Shown: positions 1 to 13,576, counted from the first letter of the stretch. The stretch: DNA of 64,000 nucleotides from Vespula vulgaris (GCF_905475345.1 NC_066591.1:1345001-1409000); one strand, 5' to 3'. The notes: a model not told the origin generated them from the sequence alone. Program-made: numbers and translations.

Positions 1-678
1 TTAGAAAAACGAGGTGTTATGGCGTCACTTTTTCTTCTGTCTCATTTCTTCCCTATTTTCTCTAGCGTTTTACACACTTACATAGTACTTGATTGCATAC
101 GTAGACAAGTACTTACATCGTTGTTCATTCATACTAATATTCTCTTCGTGATATAACGAAAATAATCTTTTTTAAATTTACGACACCCTCGAGACAATCT
201 TTTCTCTATATAATATACATACGTATAAACGATATTACATATTTGTATTAATATAAATAAACAATGTAATTACTTAATTATACAATTATATAATCACACA
301 AATAATATTAATTACATTAATAACATTAATATCAGCCGCACAATTATATAATTAAATAAATACCAATAACCGTGAATTAAAACTTCACCCTTTAGATCTT
401 CTATCGTACAATTATTATATTATAATATACGAGAATGACGATAGAATGATGCTGGCTACGATAACAGACGTCAGTCGATATTTCAATCAATTTAATTTCT
501 TCTCTATCGTAGAATATAATTATTCTCGAGTTCGAAAGATGAGAAAGGAATATATCTGCGTCGCGATAGGAAGTTCTGTTGGACGTAGCTCGAAATTGTT
601 ACGAAGAGGGGATAGAGATAGGGGTAGGGGTAGGGGTAAGAGTAGGAGTAGGGGAAATGGGAGGGGTGGATATTCTTG

Positions 679-713
<35 letters not shown>

Positions 714-1346
714 GTCCATGTAATTAATGCGGTACGATTAAACACGAAACGACTAGGTTCCGGCGGCCTCGGTGATTGCGTTTTTGTTTTAAAAGCCCGC
801 GCGGGCTCAGGATGTTTAGCGCCCTGCTGGGGGCCCAATCCTACTCGCTGTGGGGGGTCCCTAGCACCCTTTACCCTTCCCAACCCTCTTTCTCTTTCCA
901 TCTCCTGACGAGACGTATAGTTCCTCCTATGATCTTGACCGACTCAACGTAAACCACACGTACTCGGTTCTCTCCCTCTCTCTTGCTCTTTCTCTTTCCC
1001 TCTTTTTTTTTCTTTCTCTTTTTATCTGTCTTTCTCTTTTTCTCTGTCTTTCTCTACTCTGTCCGTTTTTCCAGCTCGTTCGTTCCTTCGATCGATCGAT
1101 CGATCCATCGAACGATCGATGATTATCCGGACGTACGCGTTAGCGTTCCAGATACGCAAACTCTATAATTTATAATCCGCTAAATGCGAGAGAGAAAGAG
1201 AGAGAGAGAGAGAGAGCTTTTAACTGGTTTACAAACGTTCATTACAAACTATTATAGTTAGTACTTGTTCATTATTTTCTTCCTCCTTTCTTTTTTTTAT
1301 CTTTAATACTACTACTACTATTACTACTACTACTAGTAGTAGTAGT

Positions 1347-1383
<37 letters not shown>

Positions 1384-1967
1384 CTAATATTATAAATATG
1401 CTCGATTTAATAATGAATAATTTCTCTCGTGCTACCAATGCGAACGATCAACGATCTCCGAGAGAAACGAGTCGATCAGGTTGAAAAGGTTCGGAAGAAG
1501 AAAAAGAAGAAGAAGAAGAAGAAGAATAATCGCTAAGTCATTGAGCCTAACTCCTGTCTCTTTCTATCTTACTTTGCTTAATTCGAACTATATGCTAACA
1601 TGACTAAACTGTATTAGGAACTAGATATCCACATCTTTCAGAGGCTATTTTTTTGATTCTCAAAATCGAATCATTAGAGAAACAGAGACAGAGACAGAGA
1701 AAAAGAGAGAGAGAGAGAGTTATACTATATTTCTTATTATATTTTTTCCTTCTTCCTTCTTAAATTCTTTGTTTTTTTATTTTTTCACGAAACTCGTCTC
1801 CTCTTACAAATAGCTTCATCTCGACTAGAAGCCAATCTCGAGATTCGACTGATCGAATAAGTTAGATTGCATTGGTATTATTTTGTATTGTCACGAAAAC
1901 GGGGAGAACGATGCGAAAGATGAAAGAAGAAAAGAGAGAAATAGAAAGAGAGAAAAAAGAAAGAAAG

Positions 1968-2004
<37 letters not shown>

Positions 2005-2114
2005 TATGGAACAAAGTTTTCGAATATGTTTTTACAACATGTCGCATCTTATTCGGTTCGTCATTTTTTTATTTATCGTAATCGTTATACAAAAAGAAAA
2101 GTATGCTACCAACG

Positions 2115-2170
<56 letters not shown>

Positions 2171-2449
2171 ATTCCACTATAGTCGTCACGAGGACACGAA
2201 AGAAAATCGACCCAACAACCAAACGGGACGATTGGTCTGTCCTTTTGCCTCCCTCGTGTACGAAGAAATGGTGAGAGTAAGAAGAGAGGGGGCGGGGAGG
2301 AGCTTTGAGAAAGGGACGAAATGAGTGCTAACAGCTAAAGAAAGAGAGAGAGAGAGAGAGACACTTCCGTTGAACCGATCGGAGCTCGACTCTTCGAGGA
2401 ACCTTCGCGATGGAATGCGTTCAAAACGAACCAAGTACCGCCAACGAAG

Positions 2450-2501
<52 letters not shown>

Positions 2502-3853
2502 TGTGTTTCTTCTTTTTTATCCTTTTTCAAATTAACTCGCGATTTCAAATTAATCGGTCGAATATCTGACGATTTTAACCTTCGTAAAAAAAGTACTTTT
2601 ATCGTGTAGAGAATTAATTTGGAAAAACTATTTGTTCCTATCGAAATCTATATATGCATAGATATTTTAAGAATTATATATAATAGGAAACTATTAAAAT
2701 TGATTAAAACGATCGTTTCTTTTAAAAACGATGAAGATATTTTCACGTCTTTTTTCTTTCTTTCTTTCTTTCTTCTTTGTGTTTTTTTTTCTTTTCTTTT
2801 TCTTTTCTCTTCGTATCATTCGATCGATTTTAATTTTATATAATTTTGTTTGAAGGAAACAAAGAAAGAGAAAATATTTTTCTGTTATTAAATGATAGAA
2901 TAAAATATCGTTTACGTGCGTTTCGATTAGGTATATTAAAAATGAAAACTTTTCAAGTGGATATATCGACCCTAAGGTATTAGAGGGATCTAATCTTTAT
3001 GTACGAAGTATCGTTAGATTCTATTCCTAATTTCTATCCGTTCGATATTATATAGATTGAGATCGAATCGTTCGATTCAACGCATGATTTCGATGTTACG
3101 AATTAAATCTTAAATCTCATTAAAAAATTCGATATTGATAAAACATTTTTAACGCAAGCGTTCTCTCTTTTTTGTCTAGATAAAAATAAAAAGAAGGGAT
3201 GATAGTTTGAAAAAAAATGTCTGTTTCCTTTTTCTTTCTTTCTTTTTTTTCATCGATTCGTTGAACAACGAATCTTGGATCTGGTTTGGATATTTCAAAG
3301 AGAAAGGTACAAATTTAGATAGGAGAAAAGGATGGGAGAATTGTAAGATTATGGTTGAAATAGGTGTAAGAAGGATAGAAAGAGGATACGAGTGTGAGAG
3401 AGAGAAAGAGAGAGAGAGATAGCAAAGATCTTCTCTTTGCCTCGAAGCAGCCTTCCGTTCGGTCGGAAGACCGTCGGATAATGATACGCTGCCGCCTTCC
3501 TGAAAAAGGTTGAGATGCGTCACTCTAACCGGAATTCGATCTCTCGGGGGTCGTCAACGACTTCCAAGGAAAGGTATCAATCCGCCATTCTGACCCGGAA
3601 TCGAAGTCTACGACGAGTTCGTTGAAAGATTCGAATCGTTTCATGACGATCGAGATTGCCTTATTTTACCAACCATTGCTACCGATCTCTTTCATTATTC
3701 TCTGTATCATATGCGAAAGACAAAAAAAAAAAAGAAATGATCCAATAGGTATTGACTCCTAATTTAAAAAAAAATCATTCTTTTCTTGTTTCTTACCTTT
3801 TATTTTATTTTCCCTAACTAACATACGTCCACTCTTTGCGATCTGTGTTTCAG
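1..3853 (+). other. Intron of aristaless, left part cut by window edge
   Basis: No coding exon is visible here. The segment ends in a good acceptor (TTTCAG, 3848-3853) feeding the homeodomain exon, so it is read as intron. The exon with the first three quarters of the homeodomain was looked for on the plus strand and not found, so it lies left of the window. Contents are AT-rich sequence, (TC)n, (GA)n, (TA)n and trinucleotide runs, a GC-rich island at about 722-960, and a second non-repetitive stretch at about 3425-3660. Confidence 0.6.
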
Positions 3854-4459
3854 GTATGGTTTCAAAATCGTCGAGCGAAATGGCGAAAACAGGAAAAAGT
3901 TGGGCCACAAGCCCACCCGTATAATCCTTATCTCGGATCGGGAGCACCCCCGCCATCAGCTGTCGTAGCACCCACTTTACCGAATCCATTCGCCCATTTG
4001 GGTAGCTTCGCCCTCCGTAAACCGTTCGATGCCTTTCGTTATCCACCTTTGGGCCACGGACCTGTCCTTCCTGGAGCATACACCACTCACCCTTATCATC
4101 GAGCCCCACCTCCGTTGTTACCACCGGGCATGCCATTACCCTACACGTCCGCGGCATCGTTTCAAAGCCTATTGGCAAATATATCAGCCGCACAAAGGCC
4201 AAAACTCGTTCGAGGCTCAACACCACCACCACCGGCACCACCACCACCTCAACCAGCCCCACCACCGATAACTTTGTCTCATCCACCGGTTCCTCAAGCA
4301 CCACCGACGGCTACCTCACCACAAAGTTCACCGACTGGTAGCGTTGGTTTACCCGACATCGACAGGAGAACCAACAGCATTGCATCCCTACGATTGAAAG
4401 CACGAGAATACGAGCTCCATCTTGAAATGCTCAGGAAAAATGGAGATCTCATTAGCTGA
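3854..4459 (+). CDS. al: Aristaless homeobox protein, last coding exon
   Basis: This exon encodes the C-terminal 201 residues of a paired-like (Q50-class) homeodomain transcription factor that in insects patterns antenna tips, leg tips and wing structures. It opens with VWFQNRRAKWRKQEK, the second half of recognition helix 3, at the conserved intron position just before VWF. The following VGPQ.HPYNPYL, the PNPFAHLG and RKPFDA blocks and the FQSLLAN block match Drosophila Aristaless as I remember it. A proline-rich segment (about residues 118-165 of this exon) follows. Near the end is an OAR motif (SIASLRLKAREYELHLEML), typical of Aristaless/ARX proteins. The reading frame enters in phase 0 and stops with TGA. 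Upstream exons are outside the window. ARX-type paralogues are less likely because the post-homeodomain blocks are Aristaless-specific. Confidence 0.93.
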   Translation, partial: VWFQNRRAKWRKQEKVGPQAHPYNPYLGSGAPPPSAVVAPTLPNPFAHLGSFALRKPFDAFRYPPLGHGPVLPGAYTTHPYHRAPPPLLPPGMPLPYTSAASFQSLLANISAAQRPKLVRGSTPPPPAPPPPQPAPPPITLSHPPVPQAPPTATSPQSSPTGSVGLPDIDRRTNSIASLRLKAREYELHLEMLRKNGDLIS

Positions 4460-4700
4460 AGATGGTGCCCGAACGATATTTACTTTTTCAACGACGACGC
4501 AAAACTATCGACCTGTGCCTCGATAATAATATTAATCAAAGGAATATGATAACGATTATTCACGAATAATCTAGTGACAATGATTACGCGAACTAGGAAA
4601 GATATATAATATCGAGAGTCTACCCTAAGTGGTAGGAAGAAAGAGAGAAAATAAAAGTTAAATGAATAAATATCAAACCGAAGAAATTAAAGTGTCGTCC
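4460..4700 (+). other. Probable aristaless 3' UTR with poly(A) signals
   Basis: This non-coding sequence follows the aristaless stop codon. Two AATAAA hexamers lie at about 4650-4655 and 4665-4670, roughly 200 bases after the stop, which suggests a short 3' UTR. The true cleavage site cannot be read from sequence alone, and longer forms are possible. Confidence 0.4.
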
Positions 4701-6792
4701 AACGATACGACAATGAATTTTTCTTTCGAACGAATTTTTCTATCGGTCTGTAACATTTTCCAACTACGACAACGACGACTTAAAATTCGCCAAACGATAG
4801 TTCTCATCGAACGATTTCGCTTGTTTTGGATGTTCTTAAAAGAAAGTAATATCCCTTGTTTCTTTTTTTTCTTTTTTTTTTTATGTCGTTTAAATTAAAA
4901 CCACGAGAATTTTATTTGTTAATCGTTGTTGCTTTGTGTTCGCAAAACTGCTCAGAAATTCGTTCGATATTTCAAAAGCGATTAAATATCTTAAATCTCG
5001 TGACGAGAATCGTTCCTTCTTCTACTTAAACGAATCTTTATATCGAGGGTCGTTTGAAGAGAACCGAGTATGATACATCTTTTAATAAACAAACAAAAAT
5101 GTTTAATTAAGAAAGCAAAAGGATAATTAGAAAAAAATTTCAACGAAACCTTTCCTACTTCTAAACGAAATTTAACAATCTTCGATTTGATCTAACAAGC
5201 ATTTCAATCTCATCTCGAATTAATTGCCGATAAAGAAATATACAAGGTAATTCTAATTTTCTAATTTAGCATCGAATTATCTGCGATCGTATAATTTTCC
5301 AATGAACGTTTCTTTCCTTTTCCATCGGAATAGAAAATTCATCGGAGTTATAACCAATCGCAAAATTTATTTCAAATTTAATTTCTACGATATTGGTTTT
5401 ATCGTTCAGTTTAGTCAGTTATCGTATCTATGTTGGACAACTCGTGGGATCAAGAAAAATATTCGATTGAATTTATCCGAAATTTTTCTTCAAATTTAAC
5501 AACTAAATTTTTGTTGATTCTACAAGCTGTCGTTTACTCTTTTTAGACGCAGTTCAAGATATAACTAATTCAACATAAAATAATTATTACTGATTCCAAT
5601 CGAAAGATCACGACATTTTTATCTAAAAAATGTGATATCACTTGGGTTATCACTTTCATAATACTTTCTATATATTTATTCCATCTCTAAATATCTATAT
5701 ATATATGTGTGTGTTATATAAAATAATTTTAATATAATCTGTTGACATAAAACATTGTTTCGGAGCATGTCGTGATTCTCTTGGAGAATATATTATTATA
5801 AAAAAAAAAGACATCTTTTTAAAATTATACAAGATCATTATTTTCTCACGTAACAGGAAAAGAAAAAAGAAATAATACTGCAAATTGATTCGCAGTATTT
5901 ACTATTAAATACAATTCGAAATATTCGATAAACGTAAAATAAATGTTTTAAAAAACGAACGACAATAAGTGTAAACGTGCTCTTGTCAACGATTTCCCCT
6001 GATTTTATATTAATAAAATTCTGAAAATCTTGACGAATCAAATGCTTTCCCAAACGATTCTCGATATGAGATTTCATCGGAAAAACAAAATGGGAGAGGT
6101 AGAATCTTCGTCGATGTTTCGTAATAACGAAAGGGAAACAAAGAAACGATAAAAAAAAATTAAAAAATTAAAAAGAAACGAAAACAAAAAATAAAAGAAA
6201 TATAATCAACTCGAAACACAGGAAGAAATAAATATTATATATATATATATCTATTATATATTAAATATTATATAATATATATACATGGTGTATATATATA
6301 CAAAACTTTTTTCATCATCAGACAAAAGAATAAAGATCGACGAAGTATCATCCGTCCACAAAATTCTCGATACGATGATTCTACGATCTAAACGCGCTTG
6401 CATTTTTATTAATTTTGTTTTCTTTTTTTCTTTTTCTCTTTGTACACGAGCATAAAAATAAAAGCAAACGATGGATATACGCACACTTCTTTCTCGAGAA
6501 AAAAGAAAAAAATTTCGTCGGTCATCGTCATCGGGAAACTTTGCCTTTTGTTTTTTCTTCTTTTTCCTTTTTTTATATTTTTCATTAATTTTCTTTTCAT
6601 ATCTTCTTTTTTCTTTTTTTTAATCTTTTTTATTCTTCTCGTTCGCACGATCAAACGTAGTGCGCAGTTTTGAAATATCCATTATGACATTTACGACACG
6701 CTAGAGTTAGGAGACGTTTTTAAATGGAAAATAAAATTAAAAAAAAAAAACGCAAAAGAAATCAATAATAATATTTATATACCACACACGTT

Positions 6793-6841
<49 letters not shown>

Positions 6842-8900
6842 GTACATACTAATGTAAGTAGTACTCTCTCTTTACGAAATCTCGTAAGACACAATTTTTA
6901 CGATTAATCTAATCGTTTCTTTATTCTTTTCTGTTCTTTTTTATCTTTTAATTCGACATAAACTACCTTGTAAATAGTTAACAAAATTAATTGTATGTAT
7001 CATTTTTAACGAAGCAAATTGCAATTGCGTAAAAGTACGACGAAAGCATTCACACATAATTATAAAAGATGACGTCTTCTTATTAGATCACTTCTATTCA
7101 AAAAAAAAAAAAAATAATAATAATAATAATTGTACGAACATTGTTTGTTGTCATTGCGAAATATTTTTCTTCTTTGTTTCTTTTTATTTTATTTTATTTT
7201 AATTTTTTTTTTCTTGTACTTTTCTCTCATCTACTTTTTCCATCATATTTTTTCATCGAAAAATTATGGCGATGTGTGTACATTGTACTTATACCTATTA
7301 ACCCGTCTATCCTTTCTTTGCAGTGAATAAAATGACAACGAATCACGAGAATGGAGAATCATTTCATTTAACCTTCCCAATTTATATATAATAAATATAA
7401 AATATCTTAAACGTTCAAAGAATAATTTTTCTTTTCTATTTTTTTCAACATCTTCGAAATGTCAACTTACTTAAAAAAAAAAAATAATTAAATTAATTTG
7501 GAAAATATTAACTTGGAAAAGTAAAAACCAAATAAATCTAACTTACGATTTATTTAAAACATTTTACGATTTAATGAAATTTTCGAACCATCAATGCGCA
7601 TCCAGAGCTTATACTATAATTATTTTTATTAAGAGGATGTTTAACATAAAAAAGAAAGAAATAAAACGGAGAAAAGTATATTTGGGTTTTTCGAAAAATA
7701 CGTTTAATAACAAAAGAAAAGAATTTTTGTTACGCATTAAAGAGATACGCACTGAAGAGTTACTCATAACATTTATAAACAATATATCTTTGTTATATAA
7801 TAGTTAACGTGCATGCAATGTCGGTATCAGTGTTCGATGAAAACGCTTTATCGAGAAAATGTATATAACACCGTTTATAATTCTTCTTATTCGAAAGAGA
7901 TATTTAACATAAAGAAAAAGAAAAAAAGAAAAACTATATCTCGGTTTCTCCAAAGAGACGTTTCATAATATAAAAAAAAAAATAAAAAAAAATAAAATAA
8001 AAGAATTCTCCCTTAGCATCCGACAATAGGTTAAGAGCGACGTGACTCATAATGTTTGCAAATAATATACGTCGGTCTCTCGAAAGAAAAAGCTTGGTGA
8101 AAATTAAAAAGATTTAAATTTTTTGCGTAGGAGGTGCCCTTGTCATCAAAGTCATTTGGTTGTATAAGTGTAGGTCGTCGCTTATTGTTATATGGTCGTT
8201 TCGTCGACCTTGTGTGTGTCGACTAATTAGCAACATCGAAGGAGTAAGGAAACGAGAAAGAAAAAGACAGAAAAAGAAAAAGAAAAAGAAAAAGAGAAAT
8301 AGAAAGAGAGAGATTTAAAATACTTGTAATGTAGATCTACCCTTCCGTAACGATACGTGATCGACTATTGGATAAATCGATTAAAAAAATTCTACAACTC
8401 GACAAATCGATGTTGTCCGATCAAAAGTGACACGCGTTAGTGCACGAGTTAAGTGCATTACGATGTTGCTGGATAAAAGTGCATTGTATCGAATTACCAG
8501 TCGCAACAAGCTAACGTTAAATAATATTAGGAGAAAGAAAAACGAGCTTAGTTTCTAACGAAATACGTTTTTATATCTAATGGCAGACGTCTTACGTCTT
8601 ACGTTTATGTTCTACGGTGTTCGAATAAATATCTACGACGTATGTATATATACATTATTGCTGGTATATGTCTAGACGTATAAATAAATTCATAGAATTA
8701 CAACATGGACGTAGGTATGTCTCTTAGTACGCGTATAAGCGTATCCCCATTCGAAACAAATTGAAGTCGATTAACGTAATTTTGCGAGAAAATTATAATA
8801 ACTATAGTACGATGAGACGTTGTAAAATCGTTATTGATTAACGTTATTTCGCGAGAAAATTATAATAACTATGGTATTAGAAGACGTTGTAAAATCGTTT
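4700..8900. other. AT-rich intergenic spacer
   Basis: I see no coding exon here. The sequence is AT-rich with poly(T) and poly(A) runs, a (TA)n block at about 6796-6838, and two old direct duplications described separately (7615-8077 and 8769-8902). Less repetitive patches at about 8140-8240 and 8400-8530 contain a TAATTA site and could be regulatory. Confidence 0.5.
7615..8077. repeat. Diverged tandem duplication, two copies of about 190 bp
   Basis: Copy 1 (about 7615-7800) and copy 2 (about 7876-8077) share the same order of landmarks: TATAAT, a TATTTAACATAAA-like block, AAAGAATT, GACTCATAA and AATAATAT. The offset is about 261 bp. Copy 2 carries an extra A-rich insertion. Neither copy has a credible reading frame. 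Confidence 0.6.
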
Positions 8901-8902
8901 AC
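8769..8902. repeat. Two-copy direct repeat, 67-bp unit
   Basis: Two adjacent copies start at 8769 and 8836. Both contain GATTAACGT, GCGAGAAAATTATAATAACT and GACGTTGTAAAATCGTT. Identity is high, so this duplication is younger than its neighbour at 7.6-8.1 kb. Confidence 0.8.
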
Positions 8903-8930
8903 GAAGAAAATCGTCGGATATCTCGTAGCA

Positions 8931-9002
8931 TGTATGTATGTATGTATGTATGTATGTATGTATGTATGTATGTATGTATGTACGTACGTATGTATGTATG
9001 TG
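8931..9002. repeat. (ATGT)n microsatellite
   Basis: An almost uninterrupted run of ATGT units with two TACG variants near the right end. The long tyrosine/cysteine/valine or histidine/threonine frames across it are repeat artefacts. Confidence 0.9.
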
Positions 9003-9659
9003 AATACATTTAATACGAAACTACATACGGTCAGAGATACAATGCGATATAATTCGTCAAGATTTTTTTTTATAAATCGTGCTAAGAAAGAAAAGAAAAA
9101 AAAAACAACAAAAAAAAAGAGAGAGAGAGAGAAAAAAATTTTCCGCAGTGTCAAAAGAGTTGACATTTCTTGTAATTCAACGTATCGAGGAGAAACGGTC
9201 GAATGAATTTTCAAATAGATCGTGATAAATCAGTTGCTATCAAACTGGTTCTCGAGAGGTGAATTTAATCGAACGATTGAGAGAATGATATATATGTACA
9301 TCTATACATATATATATTTGGTGTGTTTGGAGATAAATAAAAACGACTATAGGGATATATACATATATAATCGAAACGATAGTATAGTATATCGATCTCG
9401 AATTATTAAAGATATTACAGAAATTATTATTAAATATATTAATAGTCAAATGTTATATATATATATATATCTTGAATAATACTATTTTAATATATTATAA
9501 GAAAAAAAAAAGAAAAGAAAAAAGGTGAAAAAAATTAACTCAACGAAAGAGAAAAAAATACGAGGCGGAAAGTAGAAAAATGTAAATGGTAGTGGTAGTA
9601 TTAACTACAGGAAAGAAAGTAAAAGAATAAAAGAAGATATAGCAAAAAAAAAGAATCTG

Positions 9660-9711
<52 letters not shown>

Positions 9712-9986
9712 AGAGTAAGAAAGAGAGAGGTAGTGGATGGCAGTGCCGAGACTCCAGAGATGAAGGATGTACGGCGTGACGGTCTAATTGAGGCCTTCTT
9801 GATTGCATTTACACCGCTGCACGGCCTCCCGTATACCCAGTGGTGTATCCCAGCATCCACCTTCTGCAATGGATCCACGTCGTATCTGGCGAAGGCTGCC
9901 GCCACTTCGACTCTCTTTCTCTTTCTTCTACTATCTCGTTCTTTCTTCTTCCTCTACGACTTCTCATTACGACGTCCTTCTCAAAG

Positions 9987-10029
<43 letters not shown>

Positions 10030-10070
10030 GTCTGTCTCTGTCTGTCTCTGTCTGTTTGTCTGTCTTTCTC
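9660..10070. other. GC-richer island between (GA)n and (TC)n runs
   Basis: A (GA)n run (about 9666-9710) and a (TC)n run (about 9989-10021) flank roughly 170 bp of non-repetitive, GC-richer sequence (about 9733-9905). The island includes a short inverted repeat, GAGGCC at about 9791 with GGCCTC at about 9823. Reading frames cross it on both strands but begin and end in microsatellite sequence and resemble nothing I know. A conserved non-coding element is the more likely reading. Confidence 0.3.
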
Positions 10071-10618
10071 TTTCTCTCTCGTTTCTTATCTACTCTTTAT
10101 CTCACTTCATCCTTCCGTGCTCGTAAACTCTATATTTTCTTTTTTTTCGTTTTTCCCTGTTTGATTTCTTTTTTTAAAGATTTTTGAAAGATTATTTCTA
10201 TCTGTCTATTGTTCTTTTTTCTTTTTCTTTTCTAAAATTTTTCGTATCCTATTCAGAAATTATTCGAAAAGAATTAATTCGTATGTATGTATGAATCGTG
10301 AGAAAAAAAAATAATTAACACATCTAAATCCTCTGTATATAAACAATTATACAATTCGATTGAACTACATAACAAATACAATGAAAAATAAACAAAACTA
10401 AATTTCGAATTACTAACATATCGTCGATCGTTCTACTTCGGCACTTTTGCAATTGTTAGACGATTATATCGATATAAAAAGTTAGCGAAATAAAAATGAT
10501 CCGTAGGAAGGCGAAACGAACGAGCAATAAGATGAGTTATGAAAACGAAAGAAGAAAACGATGCGTTTATCGTCGAAGGAAGGTCTCATTTGGGATCTTT
10601 TCGATCTCTCTTCTTTTC

Positions 10619-10705
10619 GTTCGGAGAATAGGGATGAGGATAAGGATGAGGATGGGGATGGGGATGGGGATGGGGATGGGTATGAGTAGAGTGGAGTGGA
10701 GTGGG
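10619..10705. repeat. GGGATG-type minisatellite
   Basis: Tandem GGATGA/GGGATG units grade into GAGTGGA units. The run of methionine/glycine codons it produces is not a gene. Confidence 0.85.
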
Positions 10706-11559
10706 AGGTTACCGCTTCTTCACTCCCCTCTTCTCCACCACCACCACCACTACTACCACCCCCGGCTGTTCTCCAGAGACATAGCATAAAATGTGCAAAC
10801 GCCGTCATTAGTTACATGGTACCTAAGGACATGGGGAATGCTATCCTCTCGAAGTCTTATTAAGACCATTACGTCTTAATTTATTTCCTTATGTTAGAAA
10901 AAACAAAAAGAAACGAACGAAAGCACAAACAAAAATTTTTACAAAGAGAAACGCGAAAAAAAATAACAGTACAAAAAGGAAACGAAAAGAAAGAAAGAAA
11001 GGAAGAAATAAAACATAGCTGAACCGTATGGTGAATCTCTTCCTCCTTCCCTTTTCCAAAACAGACGTTGAACGGGTATGAAGTAGAAGTAATGGTATAA
11101 TTCCAGTGAGCCGTCTCGACGAGCACCATTTGCATTTCGGTACTTCTCCTTCTTCACAGTCCTAACTTTTCGTACCTCTTTATAACCAATAAAAAATTCG
11201 CACGCGAACGTGTGGGAAAAATAATGAACGCCTACGATCACCTCGGCTGACCTCTCTTTCTTTCTCTTTCTTTCTTTATCTCCTCTCATTCTCTCTTTCT
11301 CATTCTCTCACTCTCTCTCTCTCTCTCTCTCTCTTTCTGATTCACGAAAGGAAGACTCGATTCAGGATTTGCCAATTTTGATCGTTTGTTAAAATGCGAA
11401 ATTTGATTACCTGGGATAATAATCGCACGAGGGAGTCTCTCTCTCTTTCTCTCTCTTTCTCTCTCTTTTTTCTTTCTTTTTCTATGTTGGATCTTTTTAT
11501 CGTTTAACTTATCGCCGATAGATAACCATGCAAGAAACAATAACTTGTCACTAAAATGG

Positions 11560-12240
11560 TTGACTTACCATTTAGATTCTATTGGTCAATGATTCTACTT
11601 TCTTTTCTTTTTGTTTTCGACGATACATTATTTTTATGTTAATATTTCGTTGTAAAATAAATCGTTACGCGTTATTTTCTACGCGAGAAAAAAATGTTAT
11701 TTTAATGTACAGAATTTAGTACACAGTAATTTAATATATACGAGATATTTGTTGCGGTTTTGTTTATTATTTTACATGTGAATATGTTGGTATCTTATAC
11801 GAAGTTCTCTTCTTTGATCCCCTCTCTTTATCTACTCGTATCCTAAGTCTAGTCGTATATTTTTTTTTTGTATATATATACGAATATTTCTATGAATCAT
11901 TAATATCTACGAAATATTATACAAAGCATGATATTATTCTTTTACATGCTCTTTCAATCACGAAATACCATTTTTCAATATTCAATTTTTTAATCGATTT
12001 TCTTATTAATTTCTTGAAAACAATTAAGAGATATAAATATATTACATACGTGCTCTTCGTTATTAACATTATTCGAACAAATAGTTCAGACGAGAATTAT
12101 CCGAATTAAAATTTACGAAATGTTCATACTCGTCGGAATATTATATTTAAAAAATTGCAACTAGTAACCCATAAAATATCAATTTGGATCATTTTTTTTG
12201 ATACTATGGGCACTAGAGGCATTTTGAATGTTATCACTCA
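11560..12240. other. AT-rich spacer
   Basis: No gene, clear repeat array or conserved-looking island is visible. The sequence is AT-rich with short poly(T) runs. Confidence 0.5.
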
Positions 12241-12241
12241 C

Positions 12242-12935
12242 CATTTATGAAGTTCTACGATGGCTGCAAAACTTACGTTCACGTTGTAGATCGAAATTGA
12301 GAGAAATTGATTCATAATAAGTTGAGAATGAGGTACGTAGTAGACATCGAAGTAGATCGAGATCGTTGTGGGCTGAGATTCTAGATTGAATTTTATCGAT
12401 GATCTGACAAACACAAATTTTTATTAAAAATTTATTGTAACAAAGATATCGTAAAATTATTATCTATAAAATTACAAATTTTACTTACAATATTCTTTTA
12501 TGAAGAAAGTAGACGTTATTATTCTGATTATCTTCACTGATGATGCACTGACTCTAATACGCGACTATTATTTATTAATTTATATTAATTAACGCATAAT
12601 ATTTATAGAGAATTTTTTTTGAATTCCGAACGAACATTGAATTTAATTGGCGATCCATTTACTTTAGCATTACGTTTAAATAAAAATATACTTTATAAAA
12701 AACATTTGAAACACTGACTCTGTATGTGCATATACATATATATGTGCATATAAATATATATGTACATATATATATTATAATAATCGATAAAATATATTTA
12801 ATATTATACTTACAATTTGGAAAAGGCGACAAGAGATGCTTTCGTCTCTAAATACGCAAGTAGACTGAACAGAACAGTCACCTTCTCGAGGTTGAGCTTT
12901 AGTTTTGATAGATCTTCGTATTAGGAAACAAATTT
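12242..12935 (-). ncRNA. Candidate spliced transcript, probably non-coding
   Basis: Three exon-like blocks on the minus strand have good splice signals in the right order. A block ending at 12814 is followed by GTAAGTATA. A 76-base block, 12489-12564, has an upstream TAATAG acceptor and a GTAAGTAAA donor. A third block starts at 12403 after TTTGTCAG and can end at 12277 (GTAAGT) or 12242 (GTGAGT). Joined translations are short and stop quickly: the first block gives about 40 residues with several cysteines, and the third block closes the frame after three codons. A long non-coding RNA or a decayed gene fits better than an active protein gene. Possible first exons lie at 13577-13734 and 13988-14135. 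Confidence 0.25.
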
Positions 12936-13233
12936 CTTAGAATTCTTCAAGGACAAAAACAAAGTCGTAAGACTTCTCGTTATTGATTCAATACATATCT
13001 GTTAGTTTATATGAGCAATCATTGTAAATATACTTTTATCGATTTATTTACATATACGTACATTCTATACTCTCTCTGTGTTACGAGAAACAATCGTATA
13101 ACCTTTATCGTATTACGTGCGTAGCTGAGCTCTGTCGATTCGTAAGATATTTTATTCATAAATTATTTTATCTGAAAGATATAATAACAGATCTTTATTA
13201 ATATATAACAAAGTAATACATAGTATATATATA

Positions 13234-13268
<35 letters not shown>

Positions 13269-13464
13269 TTGTGCACATTTATACATATATTTATGTATTT
13301 ATACACACACACACACACTCACATACACATGTACATACATATATATATATATGTGTGTACACGATTGATAATATATTATTAAGCTAAAAACGATTTAAAC
13401 ATAAAATATTTATCGACATCGTAAAAATAAGTTTTGAAAATGAGAGAAAAGTTATTATCTGTAT

Positions 13465-13545
13465 ATAACTATATATATAGATAATACTATATATATAGAT
13501 AATTAACTAATAACTATATATATAGATAAACTCTATATATAGATA
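13465..13545. repeat. Tandem CTATATATATAGATAA-like units
   Basis: Four imperfect copies of a unit of about 16-24 bp built around CTATATATAGATAA. The core CTATATATATAG is palindromic, so single strands could fold. Confidence 0.75.
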
Positions 13546-13576
13546 AGACGGAAGATAATAAAAAACTTATAGCAAT

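Noticed and set aside
9540..10164. Overlapping frames of 107-143 codons on both strands
   Set aside because: They run into (GA)n and (TC)n repeats on each side and lack recognisable domains.
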